From the NCBI GenBank assembly GCA_047975325.1, contig JBKEDF010000049.1, positions 72,561 to 136,560 of the forward strand: 64,000 nucleotides of DNA. Reading direction: 5' to 3'. A program made the position numbers and the translations under genes. This DNA is from JBKEDF01 sp047975325. Lineage in GTDB: Bacteria; Pseudomonadota; Alphaproteobacteria; Rhodobacterales; Rhodobacteraceae. The stretch's first letter is position 1, and each line of letters opens with the position of its first letter. Shown piece after piece: positions 8,406-17,236 of the stretch. The notes under the pieces are model-generated. The model saw nothing but the letters and a program-made list of their open reading frames with translations. It made no database searches and had not been told where the DNA came from.

Positions 8406-9881
8406 TTGCCGATGCGGTTTCTGACACGATCCCTTATGGGGCTTTTGATGCTGGCCCTGACATTGGGGTTTCTTGCCCTTGCGGGCCGGATGGTCATTGA
8501 TGCGCTGGCCATACGGCAGGCAGGCGGAAATACCGGACCATCAGCGCGGGAACGGGTCTTTACCGCCAATCTGATTTCCGCCGATGCCGCGCGGATCAAC
8601 CCTGTCACGACAGCCTTTGGTGAAATCCGTTCCTCCCGCATCCTGCAATTACGCGCACCTCTTGCAGGCGAAGTGATCGAACTTTCACCGGCCTTCCTCG
8701 ACGGGGCGGCAGTACGGGCGGGCGAGGTCCTGCTACGGGTTGACCCCGCCGATTCCGAAGCTGCACGCGACCGGGCCAGTGCCGCCCTTGCCGATGCCGA
8801 GGCCGAAACCCGCGATGCCGCCCGCGCCCGCAATTTTGCCCTGGAAGATCAGGCCGCAGCGGATGAACAGCGGGATCTGCGCGAACAGGCGCTGCAACGG
8901 CAACAGGACCTTCTGGCCCGGGGGGTGGGGTCGGATGCGGCAGTGGAAACGGCTGCCCTTGCCCTTTCGGCAGCACGGCAGGCCGCCCTTTCACGCGCCA
9001 ATGCCATGAATGCCGCCCTTGCCCGGGTGGATAATGCCGCCACTGCCCTGACCCGCGCACGGATCGACCTTGCCGAGGCCGAACGGGAGCTTGCCGATAC
9101 CGAATTGCGCGCGGCCTTTGACGGGCTGCTTTCGGAAACCTCCATTGTTCCGGGCCAGATCCTCAGCCCGAATGAAACGCTGGGACGGTTGATAGACCCG
9201 ATAGCACTGGAGGTCGCCTTTCAACTGTCCACCACGCAATTTGCGCGCCTGATCGGACCCGATGGCATGATCCTGCCGCATGAGGTCGGCGTCACGCTCG
9301 ATATCGCGGGGACGGAGCTTCTGGCCCGCGGGGTGCTGGAACGCACGGCTGCTGCGGTAGAGGCCGGACAGACAGGGCGGCTCGTCTATGCCCGGCTGGA
9401 AGGCGCAGGAGGCTTCCAGCCGGGGGATTTCGTGACGATCCGCATTGCCGAACCCGCGCTTGACAATGTCGTGCTGCTGCCGGCCACAGCACTGGGACCA
9501 CGCGGAAAACTGCTGGCGCTTGGCCCCGGGGACCGGCTGGAGGAACTGCCCGTAACATTGCTGCGACGACAGGGCGATCAGGTCATTCTCGCAGCCGAGG
9601 GCCTTGCCGGGCGCCAGATCGTGGCTGAAAACACCCCGCTTCTGGGGGCCGGGATCCGAATTCGCCCCGCTGGCGCCCCTGTCGCAGTTCAGAACGACCC
9701 GAGGGAGGCTAATCTCACGATGATCATGCTGAGCCCCGAACGGCGCGCCCGGTTGGTGGCTTTCGTGGAATCCAATACCCAGATGCCCCCCGATGCCCGT
9801 TCCCGGATCCTGGCACAACTGGCTGAACCCGAAGTCCCTGCCGGGGTCGTAGAGCGGCTTGAACGCCGTATGGGCGGCTAG
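8406..9881 (+). CDS. RND efflux periplasmic adaptor (membrane fusion protein)
   Basis: Periplasmic adaptor of the HlyD/AcrA type, 491 residues. One N-terminal membrane anchor (FLTRSLMGLLMLALTLGFLALA) is followed by a lipoyl-like half motif (LRAPLAGEVIELSPAFLDGAAVRAGE), a long Ala/Arg/Glu alpha-hairpin at about 110-230, the second lipoyl half (AAFDGLLSETSIVPGQ), and beta-barrel and membrane-proximal domains. The TTG at 8406 has GCGAGG five bases upstream; ATG 8412 is the alternative, with poor spacing. It ends seven bases before the pump gene, so the two form an operon. The outer-membrane partner may be the TolC at 38.9 kb. Confidence 0.9.
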   Translation: MPMRFLTRSLMGLLMLALTLGFLALAGRMVIDALAIRQAGGNTGPSARERVFTANLISADAARINPVTTAFGEIRSSRILQLRAPLAGEVIELSPAFLDGAAVRAGEVLLRVDPADSEAARDRASAALADAEAETRDAARARNFALEDQAAADEQRDLREQALQRQQDLLARGVGSDAAVETAALALSAARQAALSRANAMNAALARVDNAATALTRARIDLAEAERELADTELRAAFDGLLSETSIVPGQILSPNETLGRLIDPIALEVAFQLSTTQFARLIGPDGMILPHEVGVTLDIAGTELLARGVLERTAAAVEAGQTGRLVYARLEGAGGFQPGDFVTIRIAEPALDNVVLLPATALGPRGKLLALGPGDRLEELPVTLLRRQGDQVILAAEGLAGRQIVAENTPLLGAGIRIRPAGAPVAVQNDPREANLTMIMLSPERRARLVAFVESNTQMPPDARSRILAQLAEPEVPAGVVERLERRMGG

Positions 9882-9888
9882 TTAACCC

Positions 9889-12800
9889 ATGACCGCCCTG
9901 CCCCCCACCACACCAGAAAACAACAGGCCGGAAGGGGGCATCCTGTCCTATTTCGCGCGGCACCGGACGATTGCCAACCTGTTGCTGGTATTGATGATCG
10001 TCGCTGGGCTTGCCGCACTGACACGGATTCGCACACAGTTTTTCCCCGATGTGGCGGTCTCACAGATCACGGTTTCCGTCATCTGGTCAGGCGCGGGGGC
10101 GGAAGACGTGGATCGCGGAATCGTGCAATTGCTGGAACCGGTGCTGATGTCGGTCGAAGGCGTGGCCGATGCCTATTCCAGGGCCGCCGAAGGCAGTGCC
10201 CGGGTCACGCTGGAATTCGAACCCGATCATGACCTGATGCAAGCCGCCGAGGATGTACAGGCCGCTGTCGATGCGGTGCAGGATCTGCCCGAAGAGGCGG
10301 AAGATCCGGTCATCAGGCGCAATGCCTGGCGCGATCAGGTTACCGATGTAGTGATTTCCGGCCCGGTTTCCTTTGAACAGCTTGGTCGTTTTGCCGATGA
10401 ATTGACCACGAGGCTTTTTACGGCAGGGATTACCCGCACCACCATCCGCGGCCTTGCCGATCCCGAAATCCTTGTCGAGGTTCCCTCGGTTTCGCTGATC
10501 CGGCATGATATCACCCTGGCCGAAATCGCAAGCCGGATTGCGGAGGCGGCGCAGACCTCCCCCGCCGGGGATATCGGTTCGGGCGCAAGCCGGGTCCGCA
10601 CCGGGGCGGAGGCCCATGACCCTGAATCCATCGCGGCCCTTACCCTGCGGCAGGACCGTCTAGGCAATCGCCTGACGGTGGGCGACATTGCCACGGTCCG
10701 GCAGGAACCCGGTAACCGGGGCCGTGCCAGTTTCGTAGGCAGCCATCCGGCACTGAGCCTGCGGGTGGAACGCAGCGCCTCGGGCGATGCCGTCAGGATG
10801 CAGGCCCGGGTGGAGGCGGTCGTGGCGGAAATGTTGCCGCTGCTGCCACCAGGAGTACAGATGGATCTGGTCCGGGCGCGGGCGGAGGCGATATCAGGCC
10901 GCCTGCAATTGCTTCTGGACAATGCGGAAATGGGGCTGGCGCTGGTGCTGGGCCTGCTTTTCCTGTTTCTCAACGCACGCACGGCAATCTGGGTTGCCGC
11001 CGGGATCCCGGCGGCACTTCTGGCGGCAATCGGGGTCATGTATGCCGCCGGGCTGACACTGAACATGATTTCGCTTTTTGCACTGATAATCACGCTGGGC
11101 GTTGTGGTGGATGATGCCATCGTGGTTGGCGAACATGCCGATTTCCGTGCCAGAAACCTGGGGGAGTCCCCGATGCAGGCTGCCGAACGCGCGGCACGGC
11201 GCATGGCAATGCCGGTTTTTGCCTCCACCCTGACCACGGTCATCGCCTTTGCCGCCCTGATGGTCATCGACGGCAATTTCGGAAAGATCATCGCCGATAT
11301 CCCCTTCACGGTGATTGCCGTCCTGCTGGCCAGCCTGATCGAGTGTTTCCTTGTCCTGCCAAATCACATGGGCCATGCCCTGGCCGCCAGGGCCGGGAAT
11401 GCATGGTATGATCTGCCATCACGCCTTACCAATCGCGGGCTGTTGCTTTTTTCCACCTATGCGATGCAGCCCATGACCCGGCTGGTGCTGCAAGCACGGT
11501 ATCCGGTGCTGGCGCTGGCGGTTTTACTATTGGCAAGTCAGGTTGCCTTGCTTGTTCGCGGCGATCTGCCCTTCAGGCTGTTCACGGGGCCGGAACGTTC
11601 CACGATCAGCGGGAATTTCGCCATGCTGCCCGGGGCCACCCGCGATGACACGCTGGCCATGATGCGGGAATTGCAACGCGCCACGGATGTCGTGGCGGAA
11701 CAATTCACACCGGAATCCGGCATCGACGCCGTCACTTTCGCAATGGCGGAAATCGGCGGCGGTTCCGGGCGCGGTCTGGCCAGTGCCGAAAGCAAGGATG
11801 CCGACCTTTTGGGGGGGATATCCCTGGAACTCGTCGATCCGGACCTGCGCAGCTGGTCAAGCGCGGCTTTCATCAGCAAGTTGCAACAGGAAATCCGCCC
11901 GCACCCGCTGCTGGAGGAGTTGAGCTTTCGTGGTGGCCGCTTCGGGCCGGCTGGCGATTCACTATCCATCGATCTGGCCGGGGCCGCCCCGGAGACGCTC
12001 AAATCCGCCGCCGAGGCACTGAAGGAAGCATTGGCCGCCTATCCCGAAACCTCCGCCCTTGAAGACAGCCTCGCCTATGACAAGGCCGAACTCCTGCTGA
12101 CGCTTACCCCGCAGGGGGAGGCACTGGGTTTCTCGATCGACAGTCTGGGCCGCGATCTGCGCCACCGGTTGAACGGGGTTGAGGCCGCAAGTTTTGCCGA
12201 AGGCACCCGTTCCGCCGAAATCCGAATTGAATTACCCGAAGATGAACGCGCCGCGGATTTTCTGGAAACCATGCGCATGCGGGCCGCGCCGGGCGTTTAT
12301 GTGCCACTGTCGGATATCGTCACCATTGAAACACGCAGCGGGTTTTCCACCATCCGGCGCGAAAACGGGCTGCGAATGGTTTCCGTCACCGGCGATATAG
12401 CAGAAGACGACCCCGCCCGCGCCGTCGAAATCCAGACCCGGTTGCGCAATGAAATCCTGCCCCGGATCGAGGGGGATTACGGCGTCACCTCCCGGCTTTC
12501 CGGGTTGGCCGAACAGGAGCGCGAATTCCTGGGCGATGCCCAACTGGGTATCCTGCTATGCCTGCTGGCAATCTATCTCGTCCTGGCCTGGATCTTTTCA
12601 AGCTGGTCGCGCCCGCTTGTGGTGATGGTGGTCATCCCCTTTGGCCTGATCGGCGCGATCTGGGGGCATTACTGGTGGGATATGCCGCTTGCGATGTTTT
12701 CCATCATCGGGCTGATCGGCATGGCGGGCATCATCATCAATGATTCCATCGTTCTGGTCACCACCATTGATGAATATGCCAAACGGCAGGATCTGCGCGG

Positions 12801-13317
12801 CGCGATCGTTTCGGCGGTTGCCGACCGGTTGCGCCCCGTTCTCCTGACAACGCTGACCACCGTTCTGGGTCTTGCCCCGCTGCTTTATGAAAGTTCCAGC
12901 CAGGCTGCCTTCCTGCGCCCGACAGTGATCACGCTGGTCTACGGGCTGGGCTTTGGAATGCTGCTGGTCCTGATCCTCGTGCCCGCCGTTTTGGGAATAG
13001 AGCAGGATCTGCGCCGCCCCGCCCGCGCCTTGCGCCGCGCATTGACATCCCGCATGGGATGGCGCACCTGGCGGCTGCTTTTGCCCGTGGGGCTGGCCTT
13101 CGCCGCCCTATTTGCCGCCACCCTGGGCGCGGCAATCTGGTCCCGCAGCCTTCCCGCGCCATGGATCACGCTTTTCCCCCCGCTTGGCAATGCGCCTGCA
13201 TTGATTGCTGGCTTTGCCCTTTTCGCCGGGGGCGCCGTGATCATCACCCTCCTGGGTTATATCGGGCTGTATTGGCGCCCCGGAAAATCGGATGGAGCAG
13301 TCGGGCCGAAAACCTGA
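9889..13317 (+). CDS. RND-family efflux pump permease
   Basis: Inner-membrane proton-driven exporter of the AcrB/HAE class, 1142 residues. The first transmembrane segment (IANLLLVLMIVAGLAAL) is followed by a large periplasmic loop. The paired proton-relay acidic residues are D408-D409 in GVVVDDAIVV. The second half repeats the topology, with segments such as LGILLCLLAIYLVLAWIF. Beyond the usual twelfth helix there are about 80 extra residues containing two more hydrophobic segments (LLPVGLAFAALFAATLGAAIW and ALIAGFALFAGGAVIITLLGYIGLYW). The substrate is unknown. Confidence 0.93.
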   Translation: MTALPPTTPENNRPEGGILSYFARHRTIANLLLVLMIVAGLAALTRIRTQFFPDVAVSQITVSVIWSGAGAEDVDRGIVQLLEPVLMSVEGVADAYSRAAEGSARVTLEFEPDHDLMQAAEDVQAAVDAVQDLPEEAEDPVIRRNAWRDQVTDVVISGPVSFEQLGRFADELTTRLFTAGITRTTIRGLADPEILVEVPSVSLIRHDITLAEIASRIAEAAQTSPAGDIGSGASRVRTGAEAHDPESIAALTLRQDRLGNRLTVGDIATVRQEPGNRGRASFVGSHPALSLRVERSASGDAVRMQARVEAVVAEMLPLLPPGVQMDLVRARAEAISGRLQLLLDNAEMGLALVLGLLFLFLNARTAIWVAAGIPAALLAAIGVMYAAGLTLNMISLFALIITLGVVVDDAIVVGEHADFRARNLGESPMQAAERAARRMAMPVFASTLTTVIAFAALMVIDGNFGKIIADIPFTVIAVLLASLIECFLVLPNHMGHALAARAGNAWYDLPSRLTNRGLLLFSTYAMQPMTRLVLQARYPVLALAVLLLASQVALLVRGDLPFRLFTGPERSTISGNFAMLPGATRDDTLAMMRELQRATDVVAEQFTPESGIDAVTFAMAEIGGGSGRGLASAESKDADLLGGISLELVDPDLRSWSSAAFISKLQQEIRPHPLLEELSFRGGRFGPAGDSLSIDLAGAAPETLKSAAEALKEALAAYPETSALEDSLAYDKAELLLTLTPQGEALGFSIDSLGRDLRHRLNGVEAASFAEGTRSAEIRIELPEDERAADFLETMRMRAAPGVYVPLSDIVTIETRSGFSTIRRENGLRMVSVTGDIAEDDPARAVEIQTRLRNEILPRIEGDYGVTSRLSGLAEQEREFLGDAQLGILLCLLAIYLVLAWIFSSWSRPLVVMVVIPFGLIGAIWGHYWWDMPLAMFSIIGLIGMAGIIINDSIVLVTTIDEYAKRQDLRGAIVSAVADRLRPVLLTTLTTVLGLAPLLYESSSQAAFLRPTVITLVYGLGFGMLLVLILVPAVLGIEQDLRRPARALRRALTSRMGWRTWRLLLPVGLAFAALFAATLGAAIWSRSLPAPWITLFPPLGNAPALIAGFALFAGGAVIITLLGYIGLYWRPGKSDGAVGPKT

Positions 13318-13324
13318 ACAGACA

Positions 13325-13786
13325 TCACAACGGCAATGCGGTGGTTGATTTTATCTCTTCCATCGACAGGAGCGCGGTGACGTTGAAGATCCGCACCTCG
13401 GAAATCAGCGCCTGATAAAAGATGTCATAGGCGCGCGCATTTTCGACCCGGACCTTCAGGATGTAATCGATATCCCCCGCCAGCCGGTGCGCCTCCATCA
13501 CCTCGGGCCGTTCCTGCAACGCGCGCAGGAATTTCATCTGCCATTCCGATTCATGTTCGGAAGTTCGGATCAATACGAAGAAACAGGCCTCAAGCCCCAG
13601 CGCCTCAGCCTCAAGGATCACCGTTTGACGCTGGATCACGCCGGTTTCCTTCATCCGTTTGATACGGTTCCAGACCGGCGTTTTCGAGGAGCCGACACTT
13701 CTGGCAATTTCATCCAGCGATTGCGCCGCATCGACCTGCAACTCGGCAAGGATTTTCCGGTCCATCTCGTCCAATCGGGCGGCCAT
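13325..13786 (-). CDS. Lrp/AsnC-family transcriptional regulator
   Basis: DNA-binding regulator of 153 residues with an N-terminal winged helix-turn-helix (LDEIARSVGSSKTPVWNRIKRM) and a C-terminal RAM ligand-binding domain. The start is set at ATG 13786. The codons after an earlier ATG at 13804 contain GGAGGAG, which is an ideal Shine-Dalgarno sequence for 13786, and the promoter -10 at 13811 would put transcription start near 13804. It diverges from the sulfite reductase operon and probably controls it, sensing an amino acid such as cysteine. That target is inferred from position. Confidence 0.9.
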   Translation of the reverse strand: MAARLDEMDRKILAELQVDAAQSLDEIARSVGSSKTPVWNRIKRMKETGVIQRQTVILEAEALGLEACFFVLIRTSEHESEWQMKFLRALQERPEVMEAHRLAGDIDYILKVRVENARAYDIFYQALISEVRIFNVTALLSMEEIKSTTALPL

Positions 13787-13810
13787 TCCAGCAATCTCCT
13801 CCATCGCCGA

Positions 13811-13838
13811 ATTATATTCTGTACCGGACCAGTATCAA
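13811..13838 (-). promoter_or_regulatory. Promoter of the Lrp/AsnC gene
   Basis: On the minus strand, TTGATA (13833-13838) is followed by a 16-base spacer and a perfect TATAAT (13811-13816). Predicted transcription start is near 13804, leaving a short leader with GGAGGAG before ATG 13786. Confidence 0.65.
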
Positions 13839-13877
13839 AACATTTTTCCTTATCTTCAAGGGTATCTGGCGTTGAAA

Positions 13878-13892
13878 CAGGAAAATATCCTA
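13878..13892. promoter_or_regulatory. Lrp-like binding site
   Basis: CAGGAAAATATCCTA agrees with the E. coli Lrp consensus YAGHAWATTWTDCTR at 12 of 15 positions by my count and has symmetric AGGA/TCCT arms. It lies between the divergent Lrp gene and the sulfite reductase operon, 19 bases ahead of the first ribosome binding site. Autoregulation or control of the operon is inferred. Confidence 0.45.
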
Positions 13893-13923
13893 TACAAGAT
13901 GCGAATTACTGGAGATTTTTACC

Positions 13924-14061
13924 ATGCGACAGCCCGGTCCCCTTCCCGTTCGCCTCATCGGCACCGCTGCGGGTATTGTCCGTTATCCGGTGCTTGACAC
14001 GGCCAGACAAGCGCGGCATGCCGCGCCCTTCCTTCCCCGATTTCAGGAGCCACGCGCATGA
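13924..14061 (+). CDS. Small leader ORF, 45 codons, upstream of sulfite reductase operon
   Basis: An ATG with GGAG nine bases upstream opens a 45-codon frame whose TGA overlaps the ATG of the next gene (ATGA at 14058-14061). The peptide starts MRQPGPLPVRLIGTAAGIVR and is basic, proline-containing, without cysteine and without a membrane segment. Good ribosome binding site plus coupling argue for translation. It could be a regulatory leader peptide for the cys operon or a small protein in its own right. I recognise no family. The remaining 137 bases of the spacer hold the Lrp-like site. Confidence 0.5.
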   Translation: MRQPGPLPVRLIGTAAGIVRYPVLDTARQARHAAPFLPRFQEPRA

Positions 14062-14363
14062 GCCGCGCCTTCAAACCCAAGGTCGTCACCGCCAACGCGC
14101 TTCTGGAAGGCGATGTGATCTATCTGACCGCCGACAACCGCTGGACACGCCTGCATAACGAGGCCGAATTCATCGAGGATGAAGCCCATGCGCAATTACG
14201 CCTGCTGCGGGCCGAAGGTGACAGCAGCGTCGTTGGCCCCTATCTGGCCGAGGCGAGACGCGGCCCTGACGGGCCCGAGCCCATTCATTTCCGCGAAGCG
14301 TTCCGCACCCGCGGTCCTTCCAACTACGCCCATGGCAAGCAGGCGGAGCCGAAGAATGTATGA
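14058..14363 (+). CDS. DUF2849 family protein
   Basis: Small protein of 101 residues of the DUF2849 family, found almost always ahead of sulfite reductase in alphaproteobacteria. It begins FKPKVVTANALLEGDVIYLTADNRWTRLHNEAEF, the recognisable family core, and is probably a compact beta fold. It is coupled to the small ORF by four bases and overlaps the sulfite reductase start by eight. A role as accessory factor of sulfite reduction is inferred from this conserved linkage; its biochemistry is unknown. Confidence 0.9.
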   Translation: MSRAFKPKVVTANALLEGDVIYLTADNRWTRLHNEAEFIEDEAHAQLRLLRAEGDSSVVGPYLAEARRGPDGPEPIHFREAFRTRGPSNYAHGKQAEPKNV

Positions 14364-16026
14364 TTATACCGACTTTGACGCGGCTTTCGTCCGTGCCCGC
14401 ACCGCGCAGTTTTCCCAGCAGGTTCGTCGCCGCATCGATGGCTCCCTGACCGAAGAGGAATTTCGCCCGTTGCGCCTGATGAACGGGCTCTACCTTCAGC
14501 TTCACGCCTATATGCTGCGAATCGCCATCCCCTATGGCACGATCAGCCCCCGGCAGATGCGGCAGCTTGCCATGATCGCCGACACCTGGGATCAGGGCTA
14601 CGGCCATTTCACCACAAGACAGAATATCCAGTTCAACTGGCCCAAACTGCCCGATGTTCCGGATATCCTGTCGGCGCTGGCCGATGTCGGCATGCATTCG
14701 ATCCAGACTTCCGGCAATTGCGTGCGCAACGTGACCGCCGATCATTTTGCGGGTGCTGCCGCCGATGAAATCGAAGATCCCCGCCCGGTGGCGGAACTTT
14801 TACGGCAATGGTCCTCCGACCACCCGGAATTTCAGTTTCTGCCACGCAAGTTCAAGATCGGCATTACCGGCAGCCCCAATGACCGCGCCGTGACCCGGTC
14901 ACATGATATCGGCCTGCGCATGGTGCGCAACGCCGCCGGAGAGCCGGGTTTTGAGGTCATGGTCGGAGGAGGTCTTGGCCGCACACCACTGATCGCAAAA
15001 ACCGTACGGGATTTCCTGCCAAAGGCCGATCTTCTGCCCTATGTCGAGGCCATCCTGAGCGTCTATAACAGCTTTGGCCGTCGTGACAACAAGTTCAAGG
15101 CGCGCATCAAGATTACCCTGCATGAAATTGGAAAAGAAAAGCTTTCCAGATTGATTGAGGAACGTTTCACAGAGCTTCGCCCGCTTTTCGGCGGCAATGA
15201 TCAGGCGCTTCTGACAGAGATCGAGGCAGCCTTTTCCCGCCCCGAATTGCGCGATGCCCCCATCGACGCCTATGAAACCCATCGCAGGGCCGATCCTGTT
15301 TTCCGGGCCTGGACCGATACCAACCTCGCCCCTCATAGAAATGACCAATACGCCATCGTCACGATCAGCCTGAAGGCCCATGGCGCGACGCCAGGCGATG
15401 CCAGTTCGGACCAGATGCGCCTGATTGCGGATCTGGCGGAACGCTTTGGTCATTCCGAGATTCGCATCAGTCACGAACAGAATGTGATCCTGCCGCATGT
15501 CCACAAGGCCGATCTTCCTGCGCTGCATGCCGCCTTGCGTGGCTCCGGGCTGGAGACCGCAAATATCGGGCTGATTTCCGACATCATCGCCTGCCCGGGG
15601 ATGGATTACTGTTCCCTCGCCACGGCACGTTCGATCCCGATTGCACAGCAGATCGCGACACGCTTTGCCGAATTGGGGCTTGAGCAGGAAATCGGTGCGA
15701 TGAAGATCAAGATGTCCGGCGGCATCAATGCCTGCGGGCATCATCATGTCGGCCATATCGGGATTCTCGGGCTTGATCGCGCAGGTGTGGAAAACTACCA
15801 GATCACGCTGGGGGGCGACGGGACCGAAACCGCCGCAGTCGGGCAGCGCGCGGGCCCCGGTTTCGCCTATGATGAAATCGTACCCGCCATCGAACGGCTG
15901 ATCCTTGCCTATCTGGAACTGCGCGAAGATCCGGGGGAAAGCTTTCTCGAATCCTACCGTCGCCTGGGTCCCGATCCCTTCAAGGCAGCGCTTTATCCCG
16001 CCGAAGGGTCACGCGATGCCGCGTGA
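14356..16026 (+). CDS. cysI: Nitrite/sulfite reductase hemoprotein
   Basis: Siroheme [4Fe-4S] enzyme, 556 residues, reducing sulfite to sulfide for cysteine synthesis. The start at ATG 14356 has GGAG eight bases upstream and overlaps DUF2849. Duplicated ferredoxin-like and siroheme domains are visible (FTTRQNIQFNW; then SHEQNVILPHVH). The first cluster cysteines are C413 and C419 in CPGMDYC. The second pair should be C-x3-C, but the sequence reads G456-I-N-A-C460, so one expected ligand is glycine; the histidine-rich CGHHHVGH follows. It overlaps cysH by 11 bases. No siroheme synthase gene lies in this operon. Confidence 0.92.
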   Translation: MYDYTDFDAAFVRARTAQFSQQVRRRIDGSLTEEEFRPLRLMNGLYLQLHAYMLRIAIPYGTISPRQMRQLAMIADTWDQGYGHFTTRQNIQFNWPKLPDVPDILSALADVGMHSIQTSGNCVRNVTADHFAGAAADEIEDPRPVAELLRQWSSDHPEFQFLPRKFKIGITGSPNDRAVTRSHDIGLRMVRNAAGEPGFEVMVGGGLGRTPLIAKTVRDFLPKADLLPYVEAILSVYNSFGRRDNKFKARIKITLHEIGKEKLSRLIEERFTELRPLFGGNDQALLTEIEAAFSRPELRDAPIDAYETHRRADPVFRAWTDTNLAPHRNDQYAIVTISLKAHGATPGDASSDQMRLIADLAERFGHSEIRISHEQNVILPHVHKADLPALHAALRGSGLETANIGLISDIIACPGMDYCSLATARSIPIAQQIATRFAELGLEQEIGAMKIKMSGGINACGHHHVGHIGILGLDRAGVENYQITLGGDGTETAAVGQRAGPGFAYDEIVPAIERLILAYLELREDPGESFLESYRRLGPDPFKAALYPAEGSRDAA

Positions 16027-16759
16027 TCTTGCCCCCGTCGCGGATCGGGTAACCGCGCTCAACGCCCGCTATCGCCATCATTCGGCGACAGCAGTGCTGG
16101 AACATAGTCTCAAGGATATCGATCTGGGCCGCGTGGCACTGGTTTCCTCCTTCGGGGCGGAATCGGTGGTACTGTTGCATCTGGTTTCGGTCATTGCGCC
16201 TGAAACTCCGGTGCTGTTCATCGACACACGGATGCTGTTTCCCGAAACACTCGATTATCAGCGTGAACTGGCCGAGAAGCTGCATCTTTGCGATATCCGG
16301 ACGATCCGCGCCCTGCCCTCGCGCCTCGCGTTTGAGGATCCGGACAACACCCTGCATCAATTCAACACCGATGCCTGCTGTCATCTGCGGAAGGTCGAAC
16401 CATTGGAACGTGCCCTTGCCGATTTTGACGGCTGGATTACCGGGCGCAAACGGTACCAGGGGGCTTCGCGGGAAACCGTCGATTTCTTCGAGGAGGAGGG
16501 TGATATCCGTATCAAGGTCAATCCGCTGGCCCATTGGGGCCGCGACGATCTTGAGGAATATATCGTCAATAACCGCCTGCCACGCCATCCACTGGTGGCC
16601 AAGGGCTATCCCTCTATCGGCTGCGCCCCCTGCACAAGCCCCGTGAAACCGGGTGAAGACCCCCGTGCAGGCCGTTGGCGTGGAAGCCATAAAACAGAAT
16701 GCGGCATCCATTTCATCGATGGCAAACCCGTTCGCATCAATCAGGAGGACGCGGCATGA
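16016..16759 (+). CDS. cysH: Assimilatory adenylyl-sulfate (APS) reductase
   Basis: Reduces activated sulfate to sulfite with thioredoxin, 247 residues. The iron-sulfur cysteines C121-C122 and C203-x2-C206 mark it as the APS-reducing, [4Fe-4S] type rather than the PAPS-only enzyme. The catalytic cysteine is C229 in ECGIH. SSFGAESVVLL is the phosphosulfate-binding P-loop-like motif. It starts inside the end of cysI and shares ATGA with the next gene, so the operon is tightly coupled. Confidence 0.95.
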   Translation: MPRDLAPVADRVTALNARYRHHSATAVLEHSLKDIDLGRVALVSSFGAESVVLLHLVSVIAPETPVLFIDTRMLFPETLDYQRELAEKLHLCDIRTIRALPSRLAFEDPDNTLHQFNTDACCHLRKVEPLERALADFDGWITGRKRYQGASRETVDFFEEEGDIRIKVNPLAHWGRDDLEEYIVNNRLPRHPLVAKGYPSIGCAPCTSPVKPGEDPRAGRWRGSHKTECGIHFIDGKPVRINQEDAA

Positions 16760-17163
16760 ACGTGATCGTCACCGACAAGGGGTTTTCAACCGAATCCGCC
16801 ACCCCCAGCTATGTCAAGCTTGATCAGATCACCCTTCACGACGGGGTGGTCGATCTGGAAAACACCGATGACCCCGCGGTGCTTATTTCCTATCTGGCCG
16901 ATCTGCGGCTGATCCGCGTGGCCTTTCCCGCCTTTACCGACGGGCGCGGATTTACCCTGGCGCGACGGTTGCGCATGATGGGCTACAAGGGCAGGCTGCG
17001 CGCCCACGGCCATCTGCTTGCCGATCAATATGCCATGGCGCGCCGCGTCGGTTTTGACGAGGTGGAAATCGACAAGGACCTCGCCGCGCGTCAGCCGGAG
17101 GACCAATGGCTGTTTCGCGCTGACTGGCAGGCACGCAGCTATCAATCCCGTATGCGCGCTTGA
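16756..17163 (+). CDS. DUF934 family protein
   Basis: Conserved companion of CysH and sulfite reductase, 135 residues. The family core is present: a central FPAFTDGRGFTLARRLR, then GYKGRLRAHGHLLADQYAMARRVGFDEVEI. AGGAGG at 16743-16748 and a four-base overlap with cysH set the start at ATG 16756. The family is regarded as an oxidoreductase-like or accessory protein of assimilatory sulfate reduction; no catalytic site is known. Confidence 0.92.
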   Translation: MNVIVTDKGFSTESATPSYVKLDQITLHDGVVDLENTDDPAVLISYLADLRLIRVAFPAFTDGRGFTLARRLRMMGYKGRLRAHGHLLADQYAMARRVGFDEVEIDKDLAARQPEDQWLFRADWQARSYQSRMRA

Positions 17164-17236
17164 GTCGCGCTTCCATCCTCCCCGGATCAACGCTAGTAGA
17201 CAAAAGGAGCCGGTCCCGAACCGGACGGACCCAGAC

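Noticed and set aside
9881..9888. TTAACC directly before the RND pump, resembling a CtrA half site
   Set aside because: Only a single half site; the partner TTAA at seven-base spacing is missing and it overlaps the preceding stop codon.
13787..13804. Start of the Lrp/AsnC protein at ATG 13804
   Set aside because: The GGAGGAG following that ATG is the ribosome binding site for ATG 13786, and the promoter would place the RNA start at about 13804.
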